A DNA stretch of 52,543 bases from an uncultured Eubacterium sp. (GTDB lineage: Bacteria; Bacillota; Clostridia; Oscillospirales; Acutalibacteraceae), in NCBI GenBank assembly GCA_905234995.1, contig CAJOJV010000005.1, forward strand, positions 1 through 52,543, in the 5' to 3' direction. The notes under the pieces were generated by a model. It was given only the letters and a program-made list of their open reading frames with translations, searched no databases and had not been told where the DNA came from. Each line of letters opens with the position of its first letter. Position 1 is the stretch's first letter. The position numbers and the translations under genes were made by a program. Positions 25,172 through 32,510 of the stretch are shown here, piece after piece.

Positions 25172-25280
25172 CTTAATCTCCTTATTATTGGCCTGAGTTT
25201 CTATGTTTTATCAGCCCGCCCATAATATTTTTGGGTTAGATTTGGGCGCGCCTTCTGCCGCTGTTTCTCAAACCTTGTGC

Positions 25281-25309
25281 ATTATAGTAATAAAAATTGG
25301 TCTTGTCAA
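25281..25309 (-). promoter_or_regulatory. Sigma-A promoter for the YabE-like gene
   Basis: On the minus strand TTGACA (25309-25304), 17 bp, TATAAT (25286-25281). It leaves a leader of about 100 nt with the stem GCGCGCCC/GGGCGGGC near 25220-25255. Confidence 0.85.
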
Positions 25310-25345
25310 ATAAAAAATTTTGAAATTTTTGTATAGTTTTAACAA

Positions 25346-25362
25346 ATTACAAAAAAGTTACA
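25346..25362 (-). promoter_or_regulatory. WalR-like box 1 upstream of the YabE-like gene
   Basis: On the minus strand TGTAAC-TTTTT-TGTAAT, fitting the published WalR (YycF) consensus TGTWAH-N5-TGTWAH exactly. It is centred about 45 bp upstream of the -35 box, as expected for an activator site. Confidence 0.6.
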
Positions 25363-25466
25363 ACACAAGATACAATCGCGAACCCAACATCTTGTGCAGT
25401 TGACGCTTTCGCACAATAAAGTGTAAAAGCGAAATTTTGGGCATTTTTAAAGAAATTGACTATGGC

Positions 25467-25483
25467 TGTAACGAATTTGTAAC
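25467..25483 (+). promoter_or_regulatory. WalR-like box 2
   Basis: On the plus strand TGTAAC-GAATT-TGTAAC, again TGTWAH-N5-TGTWAH. It lies about 200 bp upstream of the expected transcript start. TTGTAACTTTTT at 25477-25488 is also the inverse of AAAAAGTTACAA at 25352-25363, so the two boxes face one another. Confidence 0.5.
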
Positions 25484-25668
25484 TTTTTCGGCATAAAAAA
25501 CAGACTGTTACGCCATATCTTGTGCCGCACATCGGCATATTGCCGCGGCGTCTCAAGATGCTGTTGCAAAAATTTACATTTGGATTTGTATTAATTATAA
25601 TAATTAATTACATAATATTGTTGCTTTATACCGTTGTTTTCGCCCCCGTCCTTGTCCGATATTTGTGA

Positions 25669-25697
25669 TTGACATTAATTCCCTCTTAATATATAAT
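25669..25697 (+). promoter_or_regulatory. Sigma-A promoter of the tRNA gene
   Basis: TTGACA (25669-25674), 17 bp, TATAAT (25692-25697); the tRNA begins 29 bp later. Confidence 0.85.
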
Positions 25698-25726
25698 ATG
25701 TAAGCAATCCAAAATAATACATAAAT

Positions 25727-25801
25727 GCCCACATAGTTCAACGGATAGAATAAGTCCCTCCTAAGGATTAGATGAAGGTTCGATTCCCTCTGTGGGTGCC
25801 A
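25727..25801 (+). tRNA. tRNA-Arg (anticodon CCT)
   Basis: A 75-nt cloverleaf: acceptor stem GCCCACA/TGTGGGT, D arm GTTC...GAAT, anticodon stem AGTCC/GGATT around the loop CTCCTAA with anticodon CCT (reads AGG), T arm AGGTTCGATTCCCT and encoded CCA end. It has its own promoter and terminator and so is a single-gene transcript. I see no attachment-site duplication or integrase beside it. Confidence 0.95.
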
Positions 25802-25804
25802 AAA

Positions 25805-25838
25805 ATCCCGTACAGCCATTCGCTGTACGGGATTTTTT
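25805..25838 (+). terminator. Terminator of the tRNA gene
   Basis: ATCCCGTACAGC-CATTC-GCTGTACGGGAT with six T, a 12-bp perfect stem immediately after the CCA end. Confidence 0.95.
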
Positions 25839-25899
25839 GATAGAAATCTTTTATGGATGAGCTTGTTCTAATCTCTACCGTTATTCAATCTCTGAAGTA

Positions 25900-25929
25900 T
25901 TGACTAAAAAAACGGCGCTGTGATATACT
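25900..25929 (+). promoter_or_regulatory. Promoter of the HTH-ATPase-CYTH gene
   Basis: TTGACT (25900-25905), 18 bp, TATACT (25924-25929), giving a very short leader before the start at 25952. Confidence 0.7.
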
Positions 25930-25951
25930 TTGATTACAGGGAGGGATGGCG

Positions 25952-27259
25952 ATGAACGATTTTGATTTCGGCAATTATCTGTGCGGGTTGCGCGAGGGCA
26001 GGGGGCTTTCGCAGGCTCAGCTTGCAGAATTGCTCGGTGTAACCGACAAGGCGGTTTCCAAATGGGAAAACGGCAGAGCAAAGCCGAAAACCGATACCAT
26101 AAGAAACATTGCGGAAATCTTTGGCGTTTCCGTTGATGAATTGCTGAAAATGAAGGAGGCAAAGCCAATGCCCGATATCACAAAAATAGTTATCACAGGC
26201 GGACCATGCGGCGGAAAATCAACGGCGATGAGCTGGATTCAGAATGCGTTTACCGAAATGGGCTACACCGTGCTCTTTGTTCCCGAAACGGCAACGGAGC
26301 TTATCACCGGCGGCGTTGCTCCGTGGACCTGCGAAAGCAATCTGGATTTCCAGAAGCACATTGCAGAGCTGCAGATGAAAAAGGAGCAGATTTTTGAAGC
26401 TGCGGCGCGCAATATGAATGCCGAAAAGGTGCTGATAGTGTGCGACCGCGGTGAGATAGACAATAAGGTGTATATGTCCCCCGATGAATTTGAATGCGTG
26501 CTCAAGGCTGTTGGCAGCAACGAGGTTAAGCTGAGGGATGATTATGACGCCGTGTTTCATCTTGTAACTGCTGCAAAGGGCGCCGAGGAATTTTACACCA
26601 CGGCTAATAATTCAGCCCGCACGGAAACGCTTGAGCAGGCTGCAGAAATGGATGATAAATTCATATCTGCCTGGACGGGACATCCCCATCTCAGAGTGAT
26701 TGATAATTCAACCGATTTTGAAAATAAGATGAAGCGCCTGATTAAGGAAATCTCAACCTTCCTGGGTGAGCCGGTGCCGTATGAAATCGAGCGCAAATTC
26801 CTGATTGAATATCCCGATATCAGAATGCTGGAGCAAAACCCGAATTGCCGCAAGGTTAAGATTATTCAAACCTATATTCAGTCTGACGGCGAAGGCGAAG
26901 TGCGCATAAGGCAGCGTGGTGAAAACGGAAATTATATTTATTTCAAAACAACCAAAAAAGCAGTTGATTCAATAAAGCGCATTGAGGTTGAGCAAAGGCT
27001 TTCACAGGAGGAGTATCTGGAGCTTCTGATGCTTGCGGACACATCAAAAAAGCAAATCAGGAAGGACAGATATTGCCTTACCTATAATAATCAGTATTTC
27101 GAAATCGACGTTTATCCCTTCTGGCAGGATAAGGCAATTTGCGAAATTGAGCTGAGCAATGAAAACGATGCAATAGATTTCCCCGATTATATCCATATTA
27201 TCAAAGAGGTTACGGAAGACGAGGAATACAAAAACGCAAGTCTGGCAGGTGCAATATGA
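25952..27259 (+). CDS. HTH-XRE / P-loop ATPase / CYTH three-domain fusion protein
   Basis: 435 residues with three parts. An XRE helix-turn-helix (about 8-62; LSQAQLAELLGVTDKAVSKW). Then a nucleotide kinase-like ATPase of the AAA_28/NadR kind (about 76-265) with Walker A GGPCGGKST and VCDRGEIDNKVY. Last a CYTH domain (about 275-420) with EIERKF, VRIRQRG, YFKTTKK, RIEVEQRL, IRKDRY and CEIEL: the whole triphosphate-tunnel set of acidic and basic residues is present, so it may bind or cut an inorganic or organic triphosphate. ATPase plus CYTH is the layout of eukaryotic Ttd14-like proteins; the added HTH suggests control by a nucleotide or polyphosphate. GGAGG is 7 nt before ATG 25952; the ATG at 25946 abuts it. 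The next gene overlaps by 4 bp. Confidence 0.85.
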   Translation: MNDFDFGNYLCGLREGRGLSQAQLAELLGVTDKAVSKWENGRAKPKTDTIRNIAEIFGVSVDELLKMKEAKPMPDITKIVITGGPCGGKSTAMSWIQNAFTEMGYTVLFVPETATELITGGVAPWTCESNLDFQKHIAELQMKKEQIFEAAARNMNAEKVLIVCDRGEIDNKVYMSPDEFECVLKAVGSNEVKLRDDYDAVFHLVTAAKGAEEFYTTANNSARTETLEQAAEMDDKFISAWTGHPHLRVIDNSTDFENKMKRLIKEISTFLGEPVPYEIERKFLIEYPDIRMLEQNPNCRKVKIIQTYIQSDGEGEVRIRQRGENGNYIYFKTTKKAVDSIKRIEVEQRLSQEEYLELLMLADTSKKQIRKDRYCLTYNNQYFEIDVYPFWQDKAICEIELSNENDAIDFPDYIHIIKEVTEDEEYKNASLAGAI

Positions 27260-28071
27260 ACAAGAAGGTTAAAGTTTTAAAGGTGCTTATGACTGCAGCG
27301 TGGATTGCTGATGCGCTGCTTTTCAGCCTCGGATTTATCAGTGTTAAGCTGTTGGCTTTAACCGGAATATCCGTTGCTTTCGCGGTGCTTCCGATTGTGC
27401 TTACGATTGCATATATTATTGTGTCGAATAAAGCCAAAAAGTCCAACAAGCCCGATTTAACCGCAGTGCCCGCGGAGAAAACGCAAAGCGTTGAGCCACA
27501 ACCGCCCGCGCCAATCATTCCTCCTGAGAAGCAACCCGAGCCGATTAAGCAGAATAACGAATTTGAGCGACTTATGACGGGTCAGCTGATTGCCTTTTAT
27601 AAAATAGACCACGACAAAAAATATATGGATGAATATATCAGAAGGCTCGTCGGGCTTGGTTTTACGGAGGAAGAGGCATTTAATCTGTTTGCAAACGAAT
27701 CAATGAATATGAAACACGATTCCGTTAAGCTGCTTCAAAGCCCCACATATATTATTGATTTCTATTTTAATCTGAAAAATCGGATTCTGCCGTTAGATAA
27801 TGATTATTATATTAAGCACAGAATGTTTTGCGTTTCGGAAATAACAAAAATCTGGGACGAGGCGGAATGGCATTATCACAACAGCCACGAAGCGGATATG
27901 CCCGATGACGTCTGGCACGAAATATATATGCTGACGCGATACGGCAGCGGCGAGCTTTTCATTAAAATGCTTACGGAAATCGCAGTAGATGCCAATATTG
28001 ATATAAGCAAAATTCAGAAATATTCAAGGCACGAGCAGGATATGCTTTTTAAATACAAGTGGCATGAATAA
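27256..28071 (+). CDS. Hypothetical membrane protein, partner of the HTH-ATPase-CYTH gene
   Basis: 271 residues I do not recognise. Two hydrophobic segments (about 7-28 and 33-56) are followed by a basic then proline-rich linker (about 60-95, PPAPIIPPEKQPEP) and a helical acidic C-terminal domain (about 95-271) rich in Tyr, His and Met, with the words FTEEEAFNLFANESM and ADMPDDVWHEIYML. Its ATG overlaps the preceding stop by 4 bp (ATGA), so both proteins are made together. The C-terminal part probably lies in the cytoplasm. A shared terminator follows. Confidence 0.75.
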   Translation: MNKKVKVLKVLMTAAWIADALLFSLGFISVKLLALTGISVAFAVLPIVLTIAYIIVSNKAKKSNKPDLTAVPAEKTQSVEPQPPAPIIPPEKQPEPIKQNNEFERLMTGQLIAFYKIDHDKKYMDEYIRRLVGLGFTEEEAFNLFANESMNMKHDSVKLLQSPTYIIDFYFNLKNRILPLDNDYYIKHRMFCVSEITKIWDEAEWHYHNSHEADMPDDVWHEIYMLTRYGSGELFIKMLTEIAVDANIDISKIQKYSRHEQDMLFKYKWHE

Positions 28072-28084
28072 TCATTAAAACAAA

Positions 28085-28115
28085 AAACCGCACACGGGTT
28101 GTCCGTGTGCGGTTT
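28085..28115. terminator. Bidirectional terminator
   Basis: AAACCGCACACGG-GTTGT-CCGTGTGCGGTTT: 13-bp perfect stem, A flank before and T flank after, between convergent genes. Confidence 0.92.
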
Positions 28116-28127
28116 AATAATTTATTG

Positions 28128-28844
28128 CTATTTAAAAATATCGTTTGCCCGCATAACTAATTCCTGCAGCGCGCTTTCGCCGAATTTATCAATTATAGCC
28201 TGAGCGCCTGCTTCATAGCTCGGGCTGCGGCTGCCCATATTGTGGCAGTCAGAGCCGATTATATCAATCTGCCCGCTTTCAAGATATTTGAAAAGCTTTC
28301 TTTTTGCAAGCATCGGCAAATCGGCAAAGCTGCTGATATTAACCTGAGTCAGGCAGCCGATATCGCGCAGAGCGTCAAGCGCGTTTTTGTTGCTCATAAG
28401 CCCGTGATATCTTTCGATATGCGCAAGAATGGGCGTAACGTTGTAATCATAAGAAAGTCTCTCAACGCGGTTAATCGTCTTTTCGTCAAACTTATCGGAG
28501 AAGGGATGCTCCAGCAAAAGATAGCGCGTGCCCTGAATACAAACGGGTGTGATATCCTCGTTGTTCATCATAAACCGGCTGATGTAAACCTCTGCACCAA
28601 GCAGGATTTCCGGACTGTCGGGCGGCAGGGCTGCTTTCAGCCCTTTATAAGCCGCGTCGCGCTTTTCAACAAAGCTTTCAAGCGAAACGGAATCGCTGTA
28701 ATAATGCGAGGTGGAGATGATTTTTTTTGCGCCCTGTTCCTTCAGCGCGGCAATCATCTGCAGGCTTGTTTCAACGTCCCTTGCGCCGTCGTCAACAGCG
28801 GGCAGAATATGGCAATGAGTTTCAATTAAATTGTTAATTACCAT
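28128..28844 (-). CDS. cpsB: Tyrosine-protein phosphatase of the CpsB/YwqE (PHP) type
   Basis: Metal-dependent phosphatase that removes phosphate from the tyrosine-rich tail of CpsD, resetting polysaccharide chain control. 238 residues from ATG 28844 (GGTGGA just upstream). PHP motifs: ETHCHILPAVDDGARD, GAEVYIS, LLLEHPF, PILAHIERY and IGSDCHNMGSR, supplying the histidines and acids for the metal site. It is the last gene of cpsC-cpsD-cpsB, ending at a shared terminator. Confidence 0.92.
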   Translation of the reverse strand: MVINNLIETHCHILPAVDDGARDVETSLQMIAALKEQGAKKIISTSHYYSDSVSLESFVEKRDAAYKGLKAALPPDSPEILLGAEVYISRFMMNNEDITPVCIQGTRYLLLEHPFSDKFDEKTINRVERLSYDYNVTPILAHIERYHGLMSNKNALDALRDIGCLTQVNISSFADLPMLAKRKLFKYLESGQIDIIGSDCHNMGSRSPSYEAGAQAIIDKFGESALQELVMRANDIFK

Positions 28845-28861
28845 AAATTCCACCGCCGTTA

Positions 28862-29728
28862 TTATTTTTTCTTCTTTCTGCGGCTTGCGCCGTATTCATA
28901 TCCGCCGTAATTGCCGTATCCGCCATAGCCGTAACCACCGTAGCCGTAGCCGCCATAGCCGTAGCCATAGCCGTAGCCATAGCCGTAGCGGTATCTATAA
29001 TATCTGCTGTAATATCTGCCGTAGCCGTAGCGCTTTTGGCTGCTTTCCTCAAAGTTAACAACGAAGCCTAAAACGTTGGCGTTAATGAACTCAAGTGAAG
29101 CCAGCGCCTTGTCAATTTCAGGATAGGTTGAGGCGTTTGAACGAACGATGAGCACAACGCCGTCGGTTTCCTTAATAAGCGGAAATGCGTCGGAAACGAC
29201 GTTGATGGGCGGTGTGTCGATAATTACGTAATCGTACTTATACTCAAGGCTGTCAAGAAATTCGCGCATAGGCTCTGAACCAAGCACCTCTGACGGATTC
29301 GGAGGAATTGAGCCTGAGGTGATGATTGAAAGATTCGGAATCTCCGTTTCGTGAACGATATCCGAAAAGTCTGCCTTTGCGCCGTTATTGACCACGGAGC
29401 CGAGATAATTGGTGAGCCCCGGCGCATTCGGAAGCGTGAAATAATGGTGGATTTTCGGCTTTCTTAAGTCGCCGTCAATCAGCAGCACCTTTTGCTCTGC
29501 TTCAGCAATGGAGATGGCAAGGTTGATCGTGGTTGTGGTTTTACCCTCGCTCGGTGCGGAGGAGGTAACGACGATCTGCTTGCAGCCCTTCTTCATAACG
29601 GAAAGCATAATGTTTGCTCTGATGGATTTGTATGCCTCCTCAGCCTTGAATTTAAGGCTGGAGTTAAGCGGCATATCCTTAAGCAGCACGCGGGAGGCAT
29701 GAGGCACTTTATCCGTTTTCTTTGCCAT
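28862..29728 (-). CDS. cpsD: CpsD-type bacterial tyrosine kinase with very tyrosine-rich tail
   Basis: BY-kinase, 288 residues, that works with CpsC to control capsule/exopolysaccharide chain length and autophosphorylates its tail. Walker A SSAPSEGKTTTT (about 56-67), Walker A' VLLIDGDLRKPKIH (about 80-94) and Walker B YVIIDTPPIN (about 165-175); the N-terminal EAYKSIRANI is the kinase-ring helix. The tail (about 230-288) has about 21 tyrosines alternating with glycine (YGYGYGYGYG, YGGYGYGGYG) and ends in RRKKKK; related kinases usually have three to seven. The DNA there is a simple repeat of GCCGTA/GCCATA words, prone to length change. The ATG overlaps the cpsC stop by 1 nt. Confidence 0.93.
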   Translation of the reverse strand: MAKKTDKVPHASRVLLKDMPLNSSLKFKAEEAYKSIRANIMLSVMKKGCKQIVVTSSAPSEGKTTTTINLAISIAEAEQKVLLIDGDLRKPKIHHYFTLPNAPGLTNYLGSVVNNGAKADFSDIVHETEIPNLSIITSGSIPPNPSEVLGSEPMREFLDSLEYKYDYVIIDTPPINVVSDAFPLIKETDGVVLIVRSNASTYPEIDKALASLEFINANVLGFVVNFEESSQKRYGYGRYYSRYYRYRYGYGYGYGYGYGGYGYGGYGYGGYGNYGGYEYGASRRKKKK

Positions 29729-30567
29729 TATTGCTCGCCTCCCTTCGCAGCATCGTCCGCGGTATTCATAGCGGTGTTATTTGCTTTTTTCTTCTTTTTC
29801 TTCTTTTTCTTGGATCTGCCGTATTCGTCATCAAAGTACGGAACAGAGCCGAGCACGGGGATTTCGTACTTGCGGGCAAGCTCCTCGGAGCCCTTGATTC
29901 TGATGTCGAACAAATCCTTAACGATTACAAATGCGGCAGCAAGCACAATGCCCGCAACTGCGCCGACTGCGCATTTTTTCGGGTAATTCATACTTTCCGC
30001 GCTGCCTGCCTTGAGAGGCGGGTCTTCAACCGAAGCAAGCACCAAGCCCTTGTTGGTAACGGACATTGACTGTGGAATGCATTCAACCAGGGATTGCGCA
30101 ATATTATAGCTGAGCTCGGGGTCCGTTGTGGTAATCTTTGCCTTGAAAAGAGGAGTTCCCTCAACGGCTTCAAATGCGGTTGCGGACCTTATGGCGCTTG
30201 CGGAATAATTCTCTCCGTAATTATCGTGAAGATATTCGGAAACGGTTTCGTTAAACGCAACGGTTCTGAAAACCTCAATATAGGTGCTCAGCATTTTCAT
30301 AGCGTAATTCATTTTGCTGGTTTCGCTGACTCTCTGCTGCGCATTGGTTTCCTGCATGGTGCTTGAAGAGCCGGTGCTATCCTGTAGCTCCTGAGAGCTG
30401 TCATCAACATAAGCAAGAAATTCAACCGTTGACGTGTAAGTCAGGGTAGTGAACTGATTAGTGTAAGCGTATGCAACGATTGAACCGATGAGCGCAAAAA
30501 GCACAAGCAGCTTCCATCTTCTCAGTAACAGATTGATTATTTTCTGAACATTTTCATCAATATTCAA
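29728..30567 (-). CDS. cpsC: Chain-length regulator / kinase adaptor, CpsC/Wzz type
   Basis: Membrane adaptor that sets polysaccharide chain length and activates CpsD. 279 residues with helix 1 (about 20-40), a largely outside domain (about 42-180), the Wzz pre-helix motif SMNYPKKCAVGA and helix 2 (about 190-212), then a cytoplasmic tail containing nine consecutive lysines (near RSKKKKKKKKKANN). I chose the TTG at 30567 because AGGAGG lies 8 nt upstream; the ORF opens six codons earlier but there the binding site would be inside it. Last base shared with the cpsD start. The upstream promoter is TTGACA-N17-TAAAAT. Confidence 0.9.
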   Translation of the reverse strand: MNIDENVQKIINLLLRRWKLLVLFALIGSIVAYAYTNQFTTLTYTSTVEFLAYVDDSSQELQDSTGSSSTMQETNAQQRVSETSKMNYAMKMLSTYIEVFRTVAFNETVSEYLHDNYGENYSASAIRSATAFEAVEGTPLFKAKITTTDPELSYNIAQSLVECIPQSMSVTNKGLVLASVEDPPLKAGSAESMNYPKKCAVGAVAGIVLAAAFVIVKDLFDIRIKGSEELARKYEIPVLGSVPYFDDEYGRSKKKKKKKKKANNTAMNTADDAAKGGEQ

Positions 30568-30631
30568 CGCTTTTTCCTCCAACAATTATTTGCCCTTAAA
30601 AAACTATGGGCTTGATAATAATCCAATTTGA

Positions 30632-30660
30632 ATTTTACTTTATAATAATATATTTGTCAA
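30632..30660 (-). promoter_or_regulatory. Sigma-A promoter for cpsC-cpsD-cpsB
   Basis: Minus strand TTGACA (30660-30655), 17 bp, TAAAAT (30637-30632). Confidence 0.75.
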
Positions 30661-30676
30661 CCAAAATTATACATAC

Positions 30677-30707
30677 TTGACAAAAAACAATAAATATTTA
30701 ATAATAT
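30677..30707 (+). promoter_or_regulatory. Possible promoter for the metallophosphoesterase
   Basis: TTGACA (30677-30682) with TAATAT (30702-30707), spaced 19 bp, which is longer than ideal; several other A+T-rich -10 choices exist in this divergent region. Confidence 0.35.
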
Positions 30708-30753
30708 AGTTATAATATTTATTATATATTTTAACGGATAAGGGGTTGTTAAA

Positions 30754-32433
30754 ATGGCAAACAGAATTTACGGTGCCGATAATGCGCCGCTTAAAATTCA
30801 GTTTATAACGGATTTGCATTATTATTCCAGAAAGTGCGGCACTGAGGGCAAGGCGTATGAAAACGCAGAGTCCAAAAGCCAGAAGATTATCAAGGATTCC
30901 GATCTGGTAATCAAGGCGGGCTTTGATATTCTTTGTGAGGATACCTCAACGGATATCATCGTGCTTGCAGGCGATACCACTAAGGACGGCGAAATAGATT
31001 CCCATAAGGAATTTATTGAAATGCTGTATGATTTGAAAAAGCGCGGCAAGCGAATTTACGTTATCACCGCAACTCACGATTTCCGCACCGAGGGCTACAC
31101 TAAGGGCTATCAGGGTGATGAGGAAATTAAGGTGCCCGCCGTTGCAGACAGGCTGGATTTGTGGGACATGTATTATGATTTCGGTCCCAGCGAGGCGATT
31201 TCAACCTTCCGCGAGGGGCTTAGCTACGTTGTGCAGCTTGCTCCCGGCTACCGCCTCTTTGCTCTGAATGACGACACAAACGGCAAGCCTGACGGCGAGC
31301 GCGGCTCAGGCTATTCGGACGAGTGTATGGCTTGGATTATGGAGCAGCTTAAGGACGCTCAGGAGAACGACCAGTTCGTTATCGCGATGACCCATCATCC
31401 GATGGTTTCTCCCTCTCCGTTCTATTCAATAATCGGCAGCGGCGATATGCAGCGCAATCACGAAATTACGCGTGAGATTTTTGCAGACGCAGGTCTTCAG
31501 GTTATGCTGACGGGGCACACACACGTGCACGATATCGGCTTCGTTACGACGCCGAAGGGCAATCGCTTTTATGATATCGCCTGCGGCGCAATGCTCGGCT
31601 GCCCTCCGACTATGAGAAACGTTATTCTTGACCCTGCGAACGCCAAGGTTGACGTTGATACGATTATGATTAAAGAGGTGCCCGGGCTTGACACGGGCGG
31701 CAAGCCGTTTGATGAATATATGCGCGGCTTCTTCTTCGGTATGATAGGCGAGGTTGTTAACGCGCTTGCAAACGATTATGACCGCTTCACGGAAATGGCT
31801 TCCTCCTTCTCAATCAGCCCCGAAAAGGCAAAGAAGCTTAAGCCGATTTTAAGACCTGCGGGTAAGTTCCTCAACAGCCTCACCTTTAAAAAGGTTTGGC
31901 GCCTTTGCAAAAAGGAAAGCGGGCTTTCAAAGGCTGATATTGCGGATATCGCCGATAACAAGGTTGTTGATTTCATCCTTGAGCTCGTGCAGAATTTATA
32001 CTGCGGCGATTCGCCTTACGGTCCCGAAACGAGGGAGTATAAGCTTACCTGCGGACTTCTCAACGTTATTGATTCCTTCCTTAACACGATTCATCTTTCA
32101 ATCGGCAAATTCCTTAAGGGCGCAACCAGTGTAAGAAGCCTTGTTGAGCCTCTGCTCTGGAATTCGGGCTATTGCGACGACCATGCAACCCTGCCGCTTT
32201 ATCCGATATTTGACGAGGAAAATCCTGCTCCCGCAGAGATGTTTGAGGAAAAGGAATTCGTTGACCCCGTTAAGCCCAGCAAAAAGGGTCCGCTTATCCT
32301 TTGCTGCTTAATCCTTGCAGTGCTTCTCGTGCTTGCAATCATCGTTTGCCTCATCGTGCTTATCGTTATGGGCATCATCGCTCTCGTTCATCTCGGCGCG
32401 GGCAAGGCAATGCTTGGCTTCCTGCTTAAATAA
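30754..32433 (+). CDS. Calcineurin-like metallophosphoesterase with C-terminal membrane helix
   Basis: 559 residues. The phosphoesterase domain (about 13-290) has ITDLHYY (Asp20, His22), LAGDTTKDG (Asp74), TATHDF in place of the usual GNHD (His108, Asp109), MTHHPMV and LTGHTHVHD. A helical domain follows, then an anchor of one long or two hydrophobic segments (about 510-550). There is no signal peptide, so the catalytic domain should be cytoplasmic and held at the membrane by its tail. RBS AAGGGG before ATG 30754. The substrate is unknown; nucleotide, phospholipid or sugar phosphate are all possible. It diverges from the cps unit. Confidence 0.85.
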   Translation: MANRIYGADNAPLKIQFITDLHYYSRKCGTEGKAYENAESKSQKIIKDSDLVIKAGFDILCEDTSTDIIVLAGDTTKDGEIDSHKEFIEMLYDLKKRGKRIYVITATHDFRTEGYTKGYQGDEEIKVPAVADRLDLWDMYYDFGPSEAISTFREGLSYVVQLAPGYRLFALNDDTNGKPDGERGSGYSDECMAWIMEQLKDAQENDQFVIAMTHHPMVSPSPFYSIIGSGDMQRNHEITREIFADAGLQVMLTGHTHVHDIGFVTTPKGNRFYDIACGAMLGCPPTMRNVILDPANAKVDVDTIMIKEVPGLDTGGKPFDEYMRGFFFGMIGEVVNALANDYDRFTEMASSFSISPEKAKKLKPILRPAGKFLNSLTFKKVWRLCKKESGLSKADIADIADNKVVDFILELVQNLYCGDSPYGPETREYKLTCGLLNVIDSFLNTIHLSIGKFLKGATSVRSLVEPLLWNSGYCDDHATLPLYPIFDEENPAPAEMFEEKEFVDPVKPSKKGPLILCCLILAVLLVLAIIVCLIVLIVMGIIALVHLGAGKAMLGFLLK

Positions 32434-32437
32434 GCTA

Positions 32438-32466
32438 TTGCAATACAAGAAAAAAGTTGATATAAT
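32438..32466 (+). promoter_or_regulatory. Promoter before the GtrA-like gene
   Basis: TTGCAA (32438-32443), 17 bp, TATAAT (32461-32466), 45 bp before the start, so it need not rely on the upstream gene. Confidence 0.6.
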
Positions 32467-32510
32467 AGCAATGCTAAAAACAAATTTTACATAATTAAGG
32501 AGTAAAAATT

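Larger units (their letters stand above)
25310..25668. other. Long intergenic region with nested inverted motifs
   Basis: The gap between the YabE-like gene and the tRNA has no gene I can support. It holds the two WalR-like boxes and the 8-mer CACAAGAT at 25364, with its inverse ATCTTGTG at 25389 and 25517, plus CAAGAT at 25554. The part from 25575 to 25620 is plain A+T-rich sequence. Confidence 0.6.

Noticed and set aside
25172-25280. ydaO-type c-di-AMP riboswitch before the 3D-domain gene
   Set aside because: Such riboswitches often precede wall-enzyme genes, but the leader here is about 100 nt, too short, and lacks the conserved blocks.
25347-25556. 69-residue minus-strand frame upstream of the YabE-like gene
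   Set aside because: No ribosome binding site, odd composition, and it overlaps repeated regulatory words; not supported as a gene.
25604-25819. 71-residue minus-strand reading frame across the tRNA-Arg gene
   Set aside because: It covers a complete tRNA with promoter and terminator; the peptide is a shadow.
28831-29061. Arg/Ser/His-rich and Thr/Ala-rich reading frames over the tail of the tyrosine kinase
   Set aside because: They arise only from the simple repeat of the CpsD tail read in other frames; no ribosome binding site fits.
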